Shown piece by piece: positions 23,750 to 37,113 of a stretch of 64,000 bases of DNA. Positions within the stretch are counted from its first letter, which is position 1, and every line of letters starts with the position of its first letter. The position numbers and the translations under genes were made by a program. The DNA is from Lepturacanthus savala (lineage: Eukaryota > Chordata > Actinopteri > Scombriformes > Trichiuridae): NCBI GenBank assembly GCA_030544235.1, contig CM060465.1, forward strand, positions 12,162,001 through 12,226,000, given 5' to 3'. The notes beneath the pieces were generated by a model. It did not search any database. It was not told the origin of the DNA and saw only the letters and a program-made list of their open reading frames with translations.

Positions 23750-24485
23750 TGACGAGTTCACAGTTTGAAAAGACATGAGGTAGAATGTCTCTGGTGTAAA
23801 TGCCATGACTTTATGAACTACAACTCACTTAGTATATTGATTATAAGTATATTGATTAATACATTTTATTAAGTATATTGAGTAATAGCCTTTTGTCACT
23901 ACAGGGGGAGCCAGTACACTCAAATTACCTGAGGAGCATTACAGAACAGAGTTCTATAAAGTGCTGGATAAATGTTCACTTTAATTTCTATCAAACCAGA
24001 CACCACTAATGCTTGCAGCAGACTTGATATGCAGATAGAGGAATTTGTTTCACCCTTTCCTAGGATCCAATGTTTCAACTGAAAAACAATAACAAATGCT
24101 AATTGAAAACAGCTTTGTCGAATAGTCTGACAGTGATAATTATTTCCAGTTGTCTGCATTCTCCCAGAGATTCACATTTCTTTGTCAATGACTCTGGACA
24201 CAATGACACATGACTAACACTTGCTGTCATGAAAGAACTATTACAAACTTGCCCCACTAAAGCAACATTTACAAAACTCTATCCTCTATTCTCTCATAGA
24301 TGACTGTTTCTTTCCGGACTTGCAACCATTATTTCTTTTACTCTGTTCATTAAAACCAGGTGAAACATGGCTTTAATAAACAACACTTTAATATGGTCAT
24401 TTTTATGATGAAACTATACTTTGCATGATTGTGTCTAGTGTATTTCCTCTATGTCAGCGGATGGTAACACCTAATTTGCCCTTTT
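23750..24485. other. Intergenic sequence, no feature seen
   Basis: A short imperfect direct repeat of TATATTGATTA/TATATTGAGTAA type occurs at about 23831-23888. No gene is apparent. Confidence 0.55.
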
Positions 24486-24760
24486 TTATTTTGCCCTTTT
24501 AAGTTTCCTATTTGACAGGTAGGATGAAAACCATTCTAAAGATGTAAAGATGGACCAAGCAGTGTCTGCCTCTCTGTGTCTGTCTAACAGGATGCTGTGA
24601 TCAGTTGTGTCAAGGACTGAGCTGATGCCATTAGCAACCATTAAAAGGTTATCGGTGACCTTGAGAAGGTCAGTCTGCTGTAGTACTTTTGGAAACCAAA
24701 TTGACACATTTCAAATTTATTTTCCAGTGCCAAGACAAGTTGATTGGGAATTACATGTAT
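24486..24760 (-). pseudogene. LINE reverse-transcriptase fragment
   Basis: The minus-strand frame at 24486-24707 reads DLLKVTDNLLMVANG, then LDTTDHSILLDRHREAD, then LEWFSSYLSNRK. These match in order the conserved LLDLSAAFDTVDH-like motif and the SYLSDR motif of reverse transcriptases of the L2/CR1/Rex type, including the DH of the palm region. The frame is cut at both ends, and the aspartates of the downstream YADD motif are absent. It is a dead, truncated fragment of a non-LTR retrotransposon. Confidence 0.75.
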
Positions 24761-26581
24761 TTTGTTCTATATGTTTTGATATATAAGGTAATTTGGAAAT
24801 TGGCCCATAGTTTTGAGGGAGGGAAGGATCCAGCCCATTTTTTAACAGTATAATCATGGATACAACCATTAGACAAGGATATGTAGAAAACAGAAATCAA
24901 CTAGACAATCAGATTCCATTACTTTTAGGAAAAAACTTTGTTGGTATTGTCAGCAAAGGACATCAGCATGTTAGGATAATACAGGCTGCAATTGACTCCA
25001 TTTTATGATGAGCAGTCTTAAATACAACTCTAGTGTTGATGGGCAGAAGTAAGTAGTGTTCTTGCATCCCCATCCATATTGTAAAATTGCTCTTTCATAT
25101 ATTTGTAGTGGAGACGGGATCTACTAGTCTCTTTTTCAGCTGTATATTGTTTTGTCCAAGGCTCTTTTCAATTTCTGAAGGCCTAACCTTAAGAAGTCCA
25201 ATAATATATTTGAAGAGAAGCAGATCAAATTGATATGACCAGCCACTTCGTTGGTGGGGTAATATATAAAGTATATAAAGATGAAAGTGCCCAAAGAACA
25301 TTTGTAAATTGGATACAGTCATATCCAGTTATCCCACAGAGGATAGTTCTACACCCAGGGTAAATACACATCTGATGTATGATGGTTATATGTGTTTATG
25401 CACACATACTCTTTACAATAAAAATGTGATAGTGATATTTAAATGATTATAGTGTGGAGGACACAGTTCAACAAGCTGACTATGACCATTAATTTGCAAC
25501 CAAGAGTTTAAAACATAAAATCTGAGATTCCATGGAAAATAAAATCATCTCCTGTTAAAAAATGCCATTTGAAGTGTTTTCGTGCTAGGAGCTAAAGTTC
25601 ATTGAATCTTTAATAGATTATTCATATTTCTGCGTGGGATGTATTCCCCGCTACAGTAGATGGTTCTGTAGTTGATTTTAAAATGATAATCTGATCTGCA
25701 TTATAATGCCATTGCATTCCTCCATAATCTAAAAAAAATGTAAATTCTGAATGGAATTTAGTTCATTAATAATAAATTGCATCAGTTAAAATGTCAGGCT
25801 CTACTGTACCTATTTTCTTCAGTAGATATTAGTTTGAATTGCAAATGTCATTGAGACACCAGTATGCAAAAATGTCTGCACACAGAACAGACACATTTGA
25901 TTTCTTTCTGCTTAAATTTAAATTAAAGTATTCTTTTTTTCTTATGAATAAATAATCATCACCATTAATTATACAGAGTTGTAGCCTTGGGCATTTTGAT
26001 GGATTGGCAGCAAAGGAAACAAATGACTAAAGATTTGGATGGTGACAAATGTGCGGGAAAAAACATCAATGAAGCAAGGTGCTGTTGGATGATGACATAT
26101 TCCTCCATTTTCACACAAGATCAAAGTAGCCTGCATACTATTGTACAATACTGAACCAAGTCAGGCAAGGAAATGCATACTGTAGGCTTTCTGAACGTAT
26201 TATATTGAATTTTGACACAAAGTGAAAACTCATCTTGTGGGTATGGCATTGCGTGGGTATGCACATGAGTTTGTGTGTGTGTGTGGGTGGTGTGAAAAAA
26301 CTACAAAGATGGCTGCCGTGGTGGCTGTTGGTGGCCTTGTGTGGCTCCTTATCTGTGGACGTCAAAGGCAAGATTGCAGATTAGTGTCTGCATATGTGTG
26401 TGTAGGCTTACCATCACTTTGTGTGTGTTTCAAGGCGTCATGTTAAAGAGAAGTTAGTATGCATGCAGGGTTGGAACACTAACATCAGACCTAACCTTTA
26501 CTGTTGAACTGTTGCTTAAATCTGATCACATTTATATAGTTCAACAGTCTTGCTTAGCTGTGTTTGTTAATGTTAAGTTCA
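24761..26581. other. Intergenic sequence, no feature supported
   Basis: Part of 24761-25080 may be further decayed LINE sequence, but no motif remains. The GTGTGTGTGTGTGGGTG run at about 26270 is a short GT repeat. Confidence 0.5.
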
Positions 26582-27101
26582 TGTTACCGCCCATGGAAAG
26601 AAAGGTGGAGAGTCCTTGGTTCCTTGTTGTGGTGTGGTAGTAAAGATCCGTCATGCAGGCCGTGTTGCTTCTTGTTACTGGTTGGAAGAACCAGGCCTGA
26701 GTTGCTTCAGATGTGCACGTTGGACATGATTAAGTCCTTGGTCACTTGCAGGTCCTTGAGACCATGAAGTTGTAGTGGCTGAATTACACCTTGAGAGCCT
26801 TTAGAAACTGCTGAAGGTTTCTGGCCTGCAGCTACTTCTGCTGTGAGGAGCAGAAGAACAGAGCTGTGCTCTGTTGATGAGCCACTTAGGGAGAGTCTTC
26901 CAGAAAGAGAGCAAAAAAGAGAGAACAAAGGCTGGTGATCTGCCTTTATACATCCGGTGACATCAAAGGTGAAGGTGTGGAAAAGGGATTTTCCTGGGGG
27001 GGTCACAAAGTCCAGGCTCAGCCAGCAGAGCTGAGCAGACTTGTCACATAGACCGTATACTATATTACCTTGTGGGCACAACAATAGTTAAATTTGTCAC
27101 A
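26582..27101 (-). mobile_element. LTR-like unit, low confidence
   Basis: Plus-strand TGTTACC at 26582 and TGTCACA at 27095-27101 form TG...CA tips with an imperfect inverted repeat. On the minus strand a TATAAAGG box (complement of 26943-26950) lies about 150 bp from the start and is followed by a CT-rich leader. This layout fits an LTR, but no AATAAA and no target duplication were seen. The 125-codon minus-strand frame (26707-27084) has no known domain. Confidence 0.35.
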
Positions 27102-27330
27102 ATGACTTAACACTCTCAGTTACTATATATTTTAGAAAAGATAAGCTTTTATGTTCATCCAATCAAATCAGGAAAACAAGCAAATTACACTTTCCCCACC
27201 GGAGTAATTTATAAAGGTTGCCAGCCACTGTTATCTCTTTTGACCAAATTCACTGAACTTACACATCCCTAAATTTACAATAATATTAAATTATATATTA
27301 GCGAGAGTTGTATGATATGTATTTCTACCT

Positions 27331-27332
<2 letters not shown>

Positions 27333-27365
<33 letters not shown>
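27333..27365. repeat. (AT)n microsatellite
   Basis: This is a 33-bp alternating AT run. Confidence 0.97.
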
Positions 27366-27366
<1 letters not shown>

Positions 27367-29230
27367 CTTTTCTGTCATGTCTGGTAAATGGACTTCTCCC
27401 AGGGCACAGTAGCGTGTACCATTAGCCGAGCTAAAAATAATTGCTTTATCTACCTCTCTGTTCAACAAAATTTGTCAGATGATCCATCACACCGCCCCCT
27501 ACAGTATAATGTACAAAACAGTGACATCACTAAAAGACAAGATATCTTATCTTTGGTGGGAAGTGAATTAATGGATGAGTTAACAGACGATTAAGCACTT
27601 TGGATATGCCATGAGAGCAAAGAAATAAGCATTAAGAGACCTTATAATTAGGATTAACTACAACCTAGAAATACAAGCATAAATGTACATGAAGCCTTCA
27701 AAATCGAACACTTAAATTAATATAGGAACTAATCCTCAACGAGTTTACCTTGTGTAAGGATGTTAGTTGATGTTCCAGTGTTTCAGTCGGTGACATGGGC
27801 TTTTCACTCCCAGCCCCTGTTCAGTCAGCATTACTCTCCACTCTTGACAGCTCACAGGATATGTGCCCTGGAAGTCCTCACACCTGCCCCCCTGGTGGCC
27901 TGTGGATGACAGCTGAAGCTTGGAGAGGCCAGATAGAAATCATAGTGTGTGATGCCAGGTCTAGCCTGTATAACGTCCAGGTTATGTAGCGCCACCTTAT
28001 TGTCCTGCACCCAAGGGTCAGCGTTAACTTTGTTCCCACTCCGTTCCGACACCAGGCCGCCCGCAGAGGCTGCAGCTCTGCTAGTGGAAGCCCAGGTGAC
28101 AGCCGCTGAATTTTTTTTTTTTTTCGCCCACCCCGAGGTGCTCCCAGGCCTCCCTGCAATCCTTCACATTCCTGCATGTTTGACACTTTCTTATATAAAG
28201 GCAATACATCAAGGGGAGGGATTTCAATAAAAAAAAAATAAAAGCTAGACAGAGTGGCAATGTGAAATAGAAGGTGGTGTGGAATCTCAAGTGAAATTTA
28301 CTATAATGCTGATTGACATGTGAAGAAAGAAGTCTTTTTACAATGTTTTGTATTTCCTTTACATCTTTTGTCTTTTATGTTTATTTTTAATCAATTTTAA
28401 TTGCCTTATTGCTGAAAGGTGCACAAATAATATACACATACAATTGTCTTGCCTTTAACTACGTACATCATAATACAAGAAAAATAACATTATTCATGGT
28501 AATTAATTTTATATAATCTACTTCATAGATAATATATATAATCAAACTTCATAGCTATAATGACAAAAATGTCTTCATTTATATTTTCCTGGGGCACAGT
28601 TTACAAATCATCACTGCACTACAGACAAAAAAATCACACCATTCATAACACTGAGAAATCCAGAAATTGCTCAAAACTTGGAAATGCTTGACAGTGATTG
28701 AGCTGACTGAAATGGTCTTACACGGCAGATTTGGTAATTTGCACACCTACCTGCTCTTCAGAGCAGCACAATTACAGAGTGTCTCGGGGGCCATCAGTAC
28801 CAAGGCTGTACCTGAGCTGCATCCCTCTCCCTCTGCCCTGCTCAGCCAACGAGTGTACTAGTGTGAAATGTCTGTTAATTCCTTCTGCTATCTGACCCAC
28901 ACAGAGCCTGTTTTAAGCCTTCATATGAATCTTTTTTTTTTATCCTGCCAAAAAAATACAAGGAATAACAAAATAAGAAAGCAAGAAAAAATAAAAGAGT
29001 GACTGAGAAGAAATAAAAACATCATACAATTATGAAATGCAAAAAAGCATGAAACTCGCTGTGCTCCTTCCCATCAATGAGATTTAATGAGTATTCCACC
29101 TTCTGGCACCAACCGTAGATAAACATAGTAAATATTAAAGAAATACCAATTCTGAAAAAAAATATGAAATACAATCATGAATATGATAGTGTTAGAATCC
29201 TGGATCTATGTTAAATTGTAACCACTATAA
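27366..29230. other. Intergenic sequence, no gene supported
   Basis: 28020-28180 is locally GC-richer (GCCGCCCGCAGAGGCTGCAG, CACCCCGAGGTGCTCCCAGG) and interrupted by a T14 run. It might be a small regulatory block. Nothing else stands out. Confidence 0.5.
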
Positions 29231-29766
29231 AGCTCTGGAAAAAAAAATAATAGACCTCTGCAAAATGATCAGTTTTTCTGATTTTACTTCTAATGGGTAT
29301 GTTTTTAGGCAAAAGGGACATTTTTGTTACTGAAAACATTTCCTCCAAATTCATAATTTAGAGAATCTTTTTTTTTTTTTTTTTTTTTTTTTTTGCAGAA
29401 AATGACAAATGGTCAAAATAACAGAAAAGATCAAAACAAATTTCAGACATCAAACAATGCAAGGAAATAATATAGAATTCACGTCAACAACATAATACTA
29501 ATATTTACACTTAAGAAGAGTTCAGAAATCAATATTTGGCGCAATAATCCTTATTTTTAATCCCAGCTTCGTGCGTTTTAGCATGCTCTCCACAAGTCTT
29601 TACCATTGTTCTTGGTTCAGGTGATAATCACCTAATCAGTACCTCTTTAAGCAGAATGAGGTGTACATGTGTTGGAATTCAACAAATGCTGGAATGGAAT
29701 GGATGGAATACATGTAGAGATGCTGATTGCCGAGAAAATGCAGTGGTCTTATTTTTTCCAGAGCTG
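29231..29766. mobile_element. Miniature transposon with AGCTCTGGAAAAA ends
   Basis: AGCTCTGGAAAAAAAAATAA at 29231 is matched in reverse by GTGGTCTTATTTTTTCCAGAGCT ending at 29765, with similarity continuing to AGACCTCTGC and GCAGTGGTCT. The roughly 27-bp inverted ends and A/T-rich interior match a teleost Tc1/mariner-type non-autonomous family that I recognise. A T27 run at 29368-29394 lies inside. The plus-strand frame at 29656-29901 crosses its right end and is not a gene. Confidence 0.7.
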
Positions 29767-32700
29767 CATGATGTGAATATTAATGTAGAACATACAAAAT
29801 CAGATCTACCTTGTTATCACAAAACTGCTTTAGATCGTATGACACTGAACAGTGTTGCTGTTGCCATTATCAAAATTCTAACAGTCCACTATGGTTTGTA
29901 ACCAAACCATTCCATAGTCTACTCTGCTGAAAAAGACATTTTTAACCTGTCAGCATTGAGTGATTGGTCATCTGTAGCAGGGGCTACGATGGCAGCCTAG
30001 CCCTGACATGTTGGGTTCCAGCGGCAGCATGCATATCAACACAGTGATATGATGGACATTGGCACCTGTCGTAACATATTAGTCCACCTCCTGAAACTCT
30101 TCACAACTCATTCTGAGGTTTAAGGTACATAGTGGAGTGAGTTTCTCATATATTCAGATCTAATTTTATATCCTTCTCCTCACTCTTGAGCCAGATTTAG
30201 ACACCAAACGGATAAGGCTAATTGGACAGACTGAAGGAAACCTAGCTGCAAGATAAGCCCTACTTTCATCGAGCTTTAGTTATTACATTTGTTGCATTGT
30301 ATTGTAATGTGTTGAATGTATGTATGTTTACAATACCCATTTGTATTACTTTCTCTAATTGTTATCTCTCAAAAAGACCATGAGCAAATTATTTATATGA
30401 ATAATGTATTCTGATGCTATTTAACTATTAAATGAAGTCAACAATGAGGGGCAGGGGTGCGATAAATAAACCTCTCTTTCTATTACTGACCAGATTATAG
30501 GTTAACAGGGCAAGACACTTCAACTCACAATAAGACAAATTGTGGAAGAATATGATATGGGTGGAGAAAAGAAAATCTTTTCTAGTATTATGCAGATAAC
30601 CATAATGAATGGGTCACTCCATCTTACACATTCTGGTGTGATTCATTTCAAATGTGACGCAGAATAAGCTCCTGGACAAGAGAACGATCACCGTTACCTC
30701 TATACTGCTTCCAGGGCAGGAATGATGAATGACATAACCTGCAGGTTTAATACACCTGCATTTAGTTGTACCATATATAACATTACCCTACAATCCTTTA
30801 CACCAATAGTCTTTTATGGAGCATGTCTTTGTTACAGTTTCTTTGGGCAAATACACACATTAATTTAACTATTAAGAGTCATTTTTGTTGTTTGTAGCTT
30901 TGTTTGCTCAAAATTATTAACAAGCTCCCAAAACATACCACTGTGAGTGGAGGGCAGCAGACTGAATGGTTTGCTTACTACATGTATGACAAGAGTAGAA
31001 GAGGGCCACCATGACAGCAGCCACACTTGGGGGAAATGAAAGTGCTTTGTTTCCCTCTACTGGTTAACAGCGTAACCTCCATCAGCGTCTGATGATTTGA
31101 TATTTGCATATCTGTGTGTCTGTGCTTGTGCATGCTTGTGTTGTGGTTTGTTTTAAGGCAGAGGGAGAAATTGGTTATTGGTGAAGGAAGGAGGGATAAA
31201 ACAACAGGAAAGAACCAGTTTGTAAATGTTGAACTGACCAACTGTTCTTCTCTGTGGGTGATGGATGTAGGTATGGCATTAACCTTAATGTCTGTTTAAA
31301 GCCATAATAAATGTGCTCATACGTTCGTCACATCACCAAACATGTATTAACAGAGCCAAATCTGAAGTATGTATTATCAGGTTTCAAAATCTGTAATGAA
31401 GCAAAATGAGCAAAAATTATCTGCTCTGAAACACCAAGGGGTGTGTCCACTGAAGGTGTCACAACTACGTCCCAACTGAGCAGCCACCGAACTAGCTACT
31501 TACCAATGCTAATGCAAGACTCCCTTAAAAAGGTGCTCAATTTAAAACAGGCCTTGATGTAGGCATACAGTAGCAACATGGATGATTTTGCAAAATTAGT
31601 ACTGTTTGGAGCCACCGGTACCTTTTGTGTAGATAAATGTAAATAGACTTACTTCAGTAAAAATGTAACTTAAATGGTTACTTATCAATTCCATCACCAA
31701 TCATCATTATATTAAATTGTTTTTTTTTTTTTTTAATGGAGTTCAGAATTATTGTATCTGACTTATCTGGTGAAGAGTTGTCGCTTACTTCTGGCCATCA
31801 CCTTTGGAGCATCGAGCCATGATTGCAGAAATGGCGGAAATCAAACGGTCTAAAGTTGCCTTCACATCAAAAGACACAAAAATATCTGCATTGTGCTGCT
31901 CAAACAAAAGTATATATGCGATATTGTATCATTCGTGCTCTGCATGAATCACACAACTTTGAACGATGCTAATTGCTGTGGGTAACTTGTCACATCTAGT
32001 CACATCTCTGTATTGGCTTTATAGGTAATATTGCAAAAAATAACTGTCTTTAAATATGTATTATTCTTTGACACAGACTTTAAATAGAGTTGTTGGTAGC
32101 AGAGTGTGGAGGCTCAAAGCAACAGATCAACTGTGTTAGAAATCTGCTTCTATGCCACATTATCCAGCAACAGGTAAGCTACGTCAAAAGAAAAATAAAG
32201 CATTTATTTCCGTCTCACCTGTTTTCAAGCATGCAACCCTGTCAGCCGTTAGTGTTTTTTTTTCAAGGTAACACTACAGTGCGTCTTTAAAGGCTTGCTG
32301 GAGCTCCTGCAGGGCTGTCAAGTTCCATGGGATCGTTTTGATGTTAATTGATGGGTTGATGGCAGCAGACCAAAAGATGGAAAATGATTTCCCACTGAGG
32401 TGCAATTCCCCATTCCTTATTGCTTCCCTTGAAATTTCAGCTCATCCTGGGGAGAATGTCGGCGTCCCGCATGCACTGAGGTGAGCTTTCATATAACTTT
32501 CAGATCTCAGTTGTCTGTTTGACTTGTTGCCAAAGAGAGTGCGTGGGTCTCGGAGAATAGGTGGTCCATGATGTAAGGGCTGCTCAAAGGACTGTTTATT
32601 TGTGAACTCTTTGCTCTCTTTTTACAGTTCAGAGAGCAGCTCATGCATTCCCAACATAAACACACGCTCGTGTGGACATATACACACAAACATGCCGCAC

Positions 32701-34099
32701 ACACAACAGACACAGACACATTGTGCAACCCCAGTGTGATGGGCTGATGCTGGAGTGGCTGTGCGAGGCCAAGGTCACACAGTCTCATTCCTTTATTCCC
32801 ATAATCCCCTGTGTTGGCTGGGTGAGAGGCCTGCTAATGGCAAGCAGGAACTACTGCGTTAACATAGACTCTAGAGACTCTCACAGCCCACCACCCTGCG
32901 TAAAGAGCATAGCACACAGTCTATACAATCCATCAACATGGCTAATTAGGCCCAAAGAAAATCCCTAAGAGAAGCATTAGGAGAGGAACCAGTGCTATGG
33001 TGGTAGCTCTGTACTTGAGATAATAAGAATACAATAAAGTTAGAGTGCTGGAAAATGATTTGGCCTGTTTGAATCTATAATGAAAACAACGTTGGTACCA
33101 ATATATCACCAAAATACTAAAGGATTAGGATATTGACACCCCATTATTCACAGTCACTATTTGACCACAAACAGTCATGTGGCCATCCTCCTTTTAAAAT
33201 ACATTTCAGTGTTTTATAAATGGCCGTGAAATGAGTGCAGCAGACACTCAAAATTGAGTGCCTGCTGCTTGTTTTTCCCACTCTATAATGCTAACATTCA
33301 TGGGTCTTTGTGGAGTTTTCGACCCCTTGAATCACTATGGAACTTTGAGGATGAAATGTGCAGAGAAATATTAGAAAAGGTGGGGACAAGAGGAGACTAG
33401 CAAGCTATGAAACATGGGTTTAAACAATGCAGGATTTAAAATACTTTAAGCAATCTTTGCACACATCTGTGATCACAAGGATACACACAACATTTATTTA
33501 ATTTTACTATTTTACCAGGCATATTTCTGCTGTGATTTCTACACAAATACAGTTAATTAAGCACAAATTGTGTTTATTTAATCTTTGGCTGAAGCGAAAC
33601 AATTGTCCAAACTTATAAATTAGCCCCCTAATTTCACATCATGGACCAGAGAACCTGGCATGGCCCTATCTGTGCTATTCATGTGGAAATATTATCTTCA
33701 TATTATCAGCAATCTTTTATGATTTTTTTTTTAAATTACTACTTTGGTGGGGTAATGTGACAAACTATTTCCAGACAAATCTAGAAATTCATGTTGCCTC
33801 AGCATTTACCTTATAACAGATATAATAATGCATTGTGTGCCAGATCGGGTTTCACTAGACAGGATTTTTAGTTGTGTATTGTAGCAAATAAACCTATGAA
33901 TTCTTGATTTTCCCATTGAACTCTGTTAATAATTCATTTTAAAAGGAATATGACAGCATAATGTGTTGAATTCTTCTGTCTGGAGATATACAAATGGCAC
34001 ATGGCAGATTTCAAGAAGTGATATGATCATCTGCATCTTAATCACCACTGGACCATTGTCTTCATGTTACATTGTATTTTTTTTCTTTTTCTAAAAGAT
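29767..34099. other. Intergenic sequence, no gene supported
   Basis: Over 4 kb I find only short T-runs (31720-31734, 34078-34090) and scattered short frames without domains. Complex sequence near 30640-30720 and 32440-32560 could include small regulatory elements, but nothing is specific. Confidence 0.5.
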
Positions 34100-34500
34100 A
34101 TGATCTTCATCAGTTGATTGATGTCCTTAAATCGAGGTGAGAGTGGAATTTGAGACTCTCAAATAGGATTGTCTCTCTGTTCCCTATTTCGATCCCTCAG
34201 ATCAACAATCTGTCCTCTAGGTAGGCGAGAGCACAGACAGGCAGCCGAGAAAATGGTTCAGATTAAAACGAGGTAATGGCACATTTGCTAGGCCCTTTGT
34301 GTGAGCAGCGCATGCAATTTAAGGGGCTGCCATACAGGACGAGTTAATATTTCATTGCACGCCAGGGAATGGGAATAGAGAGGAGGAAAAAGAAAAATGC
34401 ATATGTCTCATTTTGCAATCTGATTCGTCTCAGCAAATCAGCCGGAGTCAATGTCATTCCATAATGAACTCTCCTCCACTTTCCTCAACATTCTGCTGCT
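34100..34500. promoter_or_regulatory. Candidate conserved non-coding element
   Basis: The block is repeat-free with dense, unusual motifs: TCAGTTGATTGATGTCC, TTAAATCGAGGTGAGAG, TGAGCAGCGCATGCAATTTA and ACGAGTTAATATTTCATT, plus AAATCAGCCGGAGTC toward its end. CpGs are retained and both strands lack a coherent frame. It has the character of an ancient vertebrate enhancer. It is followed by a (TC)n run at 34569-34583. Confidence 0.4.
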
Positions 34501-35149
34501 ATATGGCTGCCTGCTTTCACACCCACTGAACGTGGAATAGATTTGAGCAATGCAGAAAGGGGTAAGGGTCTCTCTCTCTCTCTTTTTCTCTCTCTTCCTT
34601 GTCAGGTTCTAGACAACAGTTTTTTTTTCTCCCCTGTTTCTCTCGTCTTTTTTCCCCCCTCGCTTCCTCTATCCCCAAAACATGTTACCCCCCACATTTT
34701 CTCCACCCTCAACTCCGCCTCCACCCTGCGCTGGGTTATCGAGATGAGGGCAGGAATGGGAGGTTTTGATTGACTAAGATGCTGAGATTTAATCTTGCGC
34801 GAGCTGAAACATGAAGTGTGTGCTATTGTGTGTGTGCAAGAGGGCAACGTGTGACACTCGCTCTATTGCATCGCAAGCTCATTTGTTTGTATTTTATACC
34901 TCATTTCTGCTCAGACGAGCCGACTCCACATTACGGCTGCTGCAGGTGACCCACTTCCACACCAGTGTGCGACTCTCCCTCTATTTCTCTCTCTCTCTAG
35001 TAATATAACAGTCCCCTTTTTAATACATTACTTTTAGTAAAAATGCTGCACTTCTGTAGATATGATTTCATGGAATATACCTACACAGTAGTTGGCTGAG
35101 GAAAATAAAAGCTCTCTGCTATTCTGCTGCGATGGTTTCTCCTCCGTAC
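34501..35149. other. Pyrimidine-rich intergenic sequence
   Basis: 34560-34720 on the plus strand is strongly CT-rich, with (TC)n at 34569-34583 and T/C runs at 34620-34660. A second short CT run is at 34985-34998. No gene is supported. Confidence 0.5.
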
Positions 35150-36170
35150 CCTCGGGCACAGCAAAAGCAGTAAGTTAGCATGTTAGCACCGTGCGTGACA
35201 CCGCTCTGACAGCACTCTAAACATCAGAAGGATTCAAGCTCATCTGGGCCATCAGGGACATTAAACACGGGCTACTTAAACTCAGATGGCCTGCATAATG
35301 AGGGAGATAACATCGGCAAAGCGACGTAAACAAAAAGGTCTAATAGATTGCTCTTTTTTTTAACATTCAACCCATCTTGCATCAGGACGGCAAAGCTCCC
35401 AGACACTAAACTCACTGGGTTTATTCCGGCGTTATCTCCCCAATGCGCCAGAAAAAATGAAAACGAATGGTTTTCTGCGTTCTCCCCCGTGAGATCCACT
35501 CCTCCAGGTGGATGGGGATGGCGCCGTTCTGGTCCAGGTGCAGGGGGTGGTGTTGGGTGGAGCAGGTGGACAGGGGCGGGGGCTCTCTAGGGGACCAACG
35601 GGGGCAGAAAGGCTTAGTGGGTCACAGTGGGAAGGGTGGTACAGCTCAATCATCCCCCCCTACCCTGAGGCCACTTCAGAGCCATGAAGCTGTGAAAAGA
35701 CTGTCATCCAGGAAAAATTCCGCCTATACAGTATACAGCGGAGCACTGCGATAGGCGCGCAGGATCCGTATGAATAACCGCGTGAGCGCAAAGGACGAGC
35801 TGACATATTCCATGAACCTAAGACAAATCCTCCATTCTACATTTTTTCCCTCACTTTGTTCGTTCCACTCTCGGCCCACAGTCCATATGTGTCCTCTCTC
35901 TGTCTCTACCCACCCTCCCCCTCCCTGCCCTCACCCCCCGCTCATTTCTCCACCGCTCCGAGCTGCTACTGCCGCCGCTGCTGCAGCAGCTGGGTAGTAG
36001 CTGGCCCGTGCCATCCATTATTCTCAGGCAGGAGTGCATTAAAGATTCATCTCTGCAGCTCCACCTCAAAGGAAAGACTATGACCCCTGGTATGGCTGCT
36101 AAATTATGGAGACCGCCAATAAAGATGTTTGCCTTTGATCTCATTCTCGGCTTTCTCCCTCCCAGGTAAA
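35150..36170. promoter_or_regulatory. GC-richer candidate regulatory block
   Basis: This block includes complex CpG-retaining sequence (AAAGCGACGTAAACAAAAAG at about 35316, ACCGCGTGAGCGCAAAGGACG at about 35778, GCCGCCGCTGCTGCAGCAG at about 35970). Its end at 36080-36150 (ACCGCCAATAAAGATGTTTG) is also complex. A possible exon-like frame lies at 35419-35600 on the minus strand (see findings). Both strands are open over several hundred bases, which GC richness alone may explain. Confidence 0.35.
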
Positions 36171-37074
36171 CGTGGACAGGTGAACACATGGACATACGCA
36201 GTCTCACACACACACAAACACACACACTGTCATATACTCTGTATTACAGTTCTGTATTACTCTCTCTCCACTTCTCTCCCTCTTTCTGACAAACACAGAT
36301 TTGCACATATGTTCCCTATGTCCCATTTTCGCTCTCTATTCCCTTCTCTCTACCACTCTCCTCTCTGTCCATCACAAAGACACACATAGAAGTGGGGGGG
36401 GGAGTCCTGCAAAACAAAAAAGCATATCTCTGAAAAAGATGATGATGGAACAATTATGTGAAAACAGTCGCGCCTGTCTCTTCCCTTGCATACCAATTGA
36501 CTGTCTGGGTCTATAAATTTCACCCCCGCCATCAAGCCTGATCTGTGCCTCCCCTCTTTCCAGAGCTAAAAGTGGATCGCAGCTCCAGTGCCAGTTGTTG
36601 AAACACACTGGCTCGCATGTGCACGTTGTTTATATTTAATCGATGTCGAGTGGAGGGTTCTGTGCAAAATGGCTGTCATTTGTCAAGTATTAATAATTCA
36701 GCAAAGCAGAAAGGAACGAAAAAGGAAAAGCTTGCATGCTCCCAGCACTTGATTGTGCGAGGTTCCACCTCACCTGAAGGTGAACACTCGGGCTTTCGTC
36801 CTCGTCTTCAGCCACCAACCGTTGTTTACAGCCTTGCGGTTTACGGCTGCGTCTGGAATAGTGCAGCAGTGGCGGCCGCACAGGGGCCGGGATGTGAAAT
36901 GGTCGCATGAAGAGCTTCACCAGAAACCAAGCATGAACCCAGAGGAAGCCTTGAACCTTGGGCTATTAGTCAAGGCAGGGGCCATAGGTCATCTTTGTCA
37001 TGTGTTATGGTTAATAGGCAGTTGCACTGGTGAGGATAATGGGACATTAGCTTTCCTCTTAGTGGGTTCGAGGT

Positions 37075-37113
<39 letters not shown>

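Noticed and set aside
36150..36166. Splice-acceptor-like CTTTCTCCCTCCCAG followed by GTAAAC
   Set aside because: A pyrimidine tract and AG are expected by chance in this CT-rich region, and no coherent exon follows.
35851..36225. 124-codon minus-strand open reading frame
   Set aside because: The serine and valine-cysteine runs come from GCT/GCA and CA simple repeats; no recognisable protein content.
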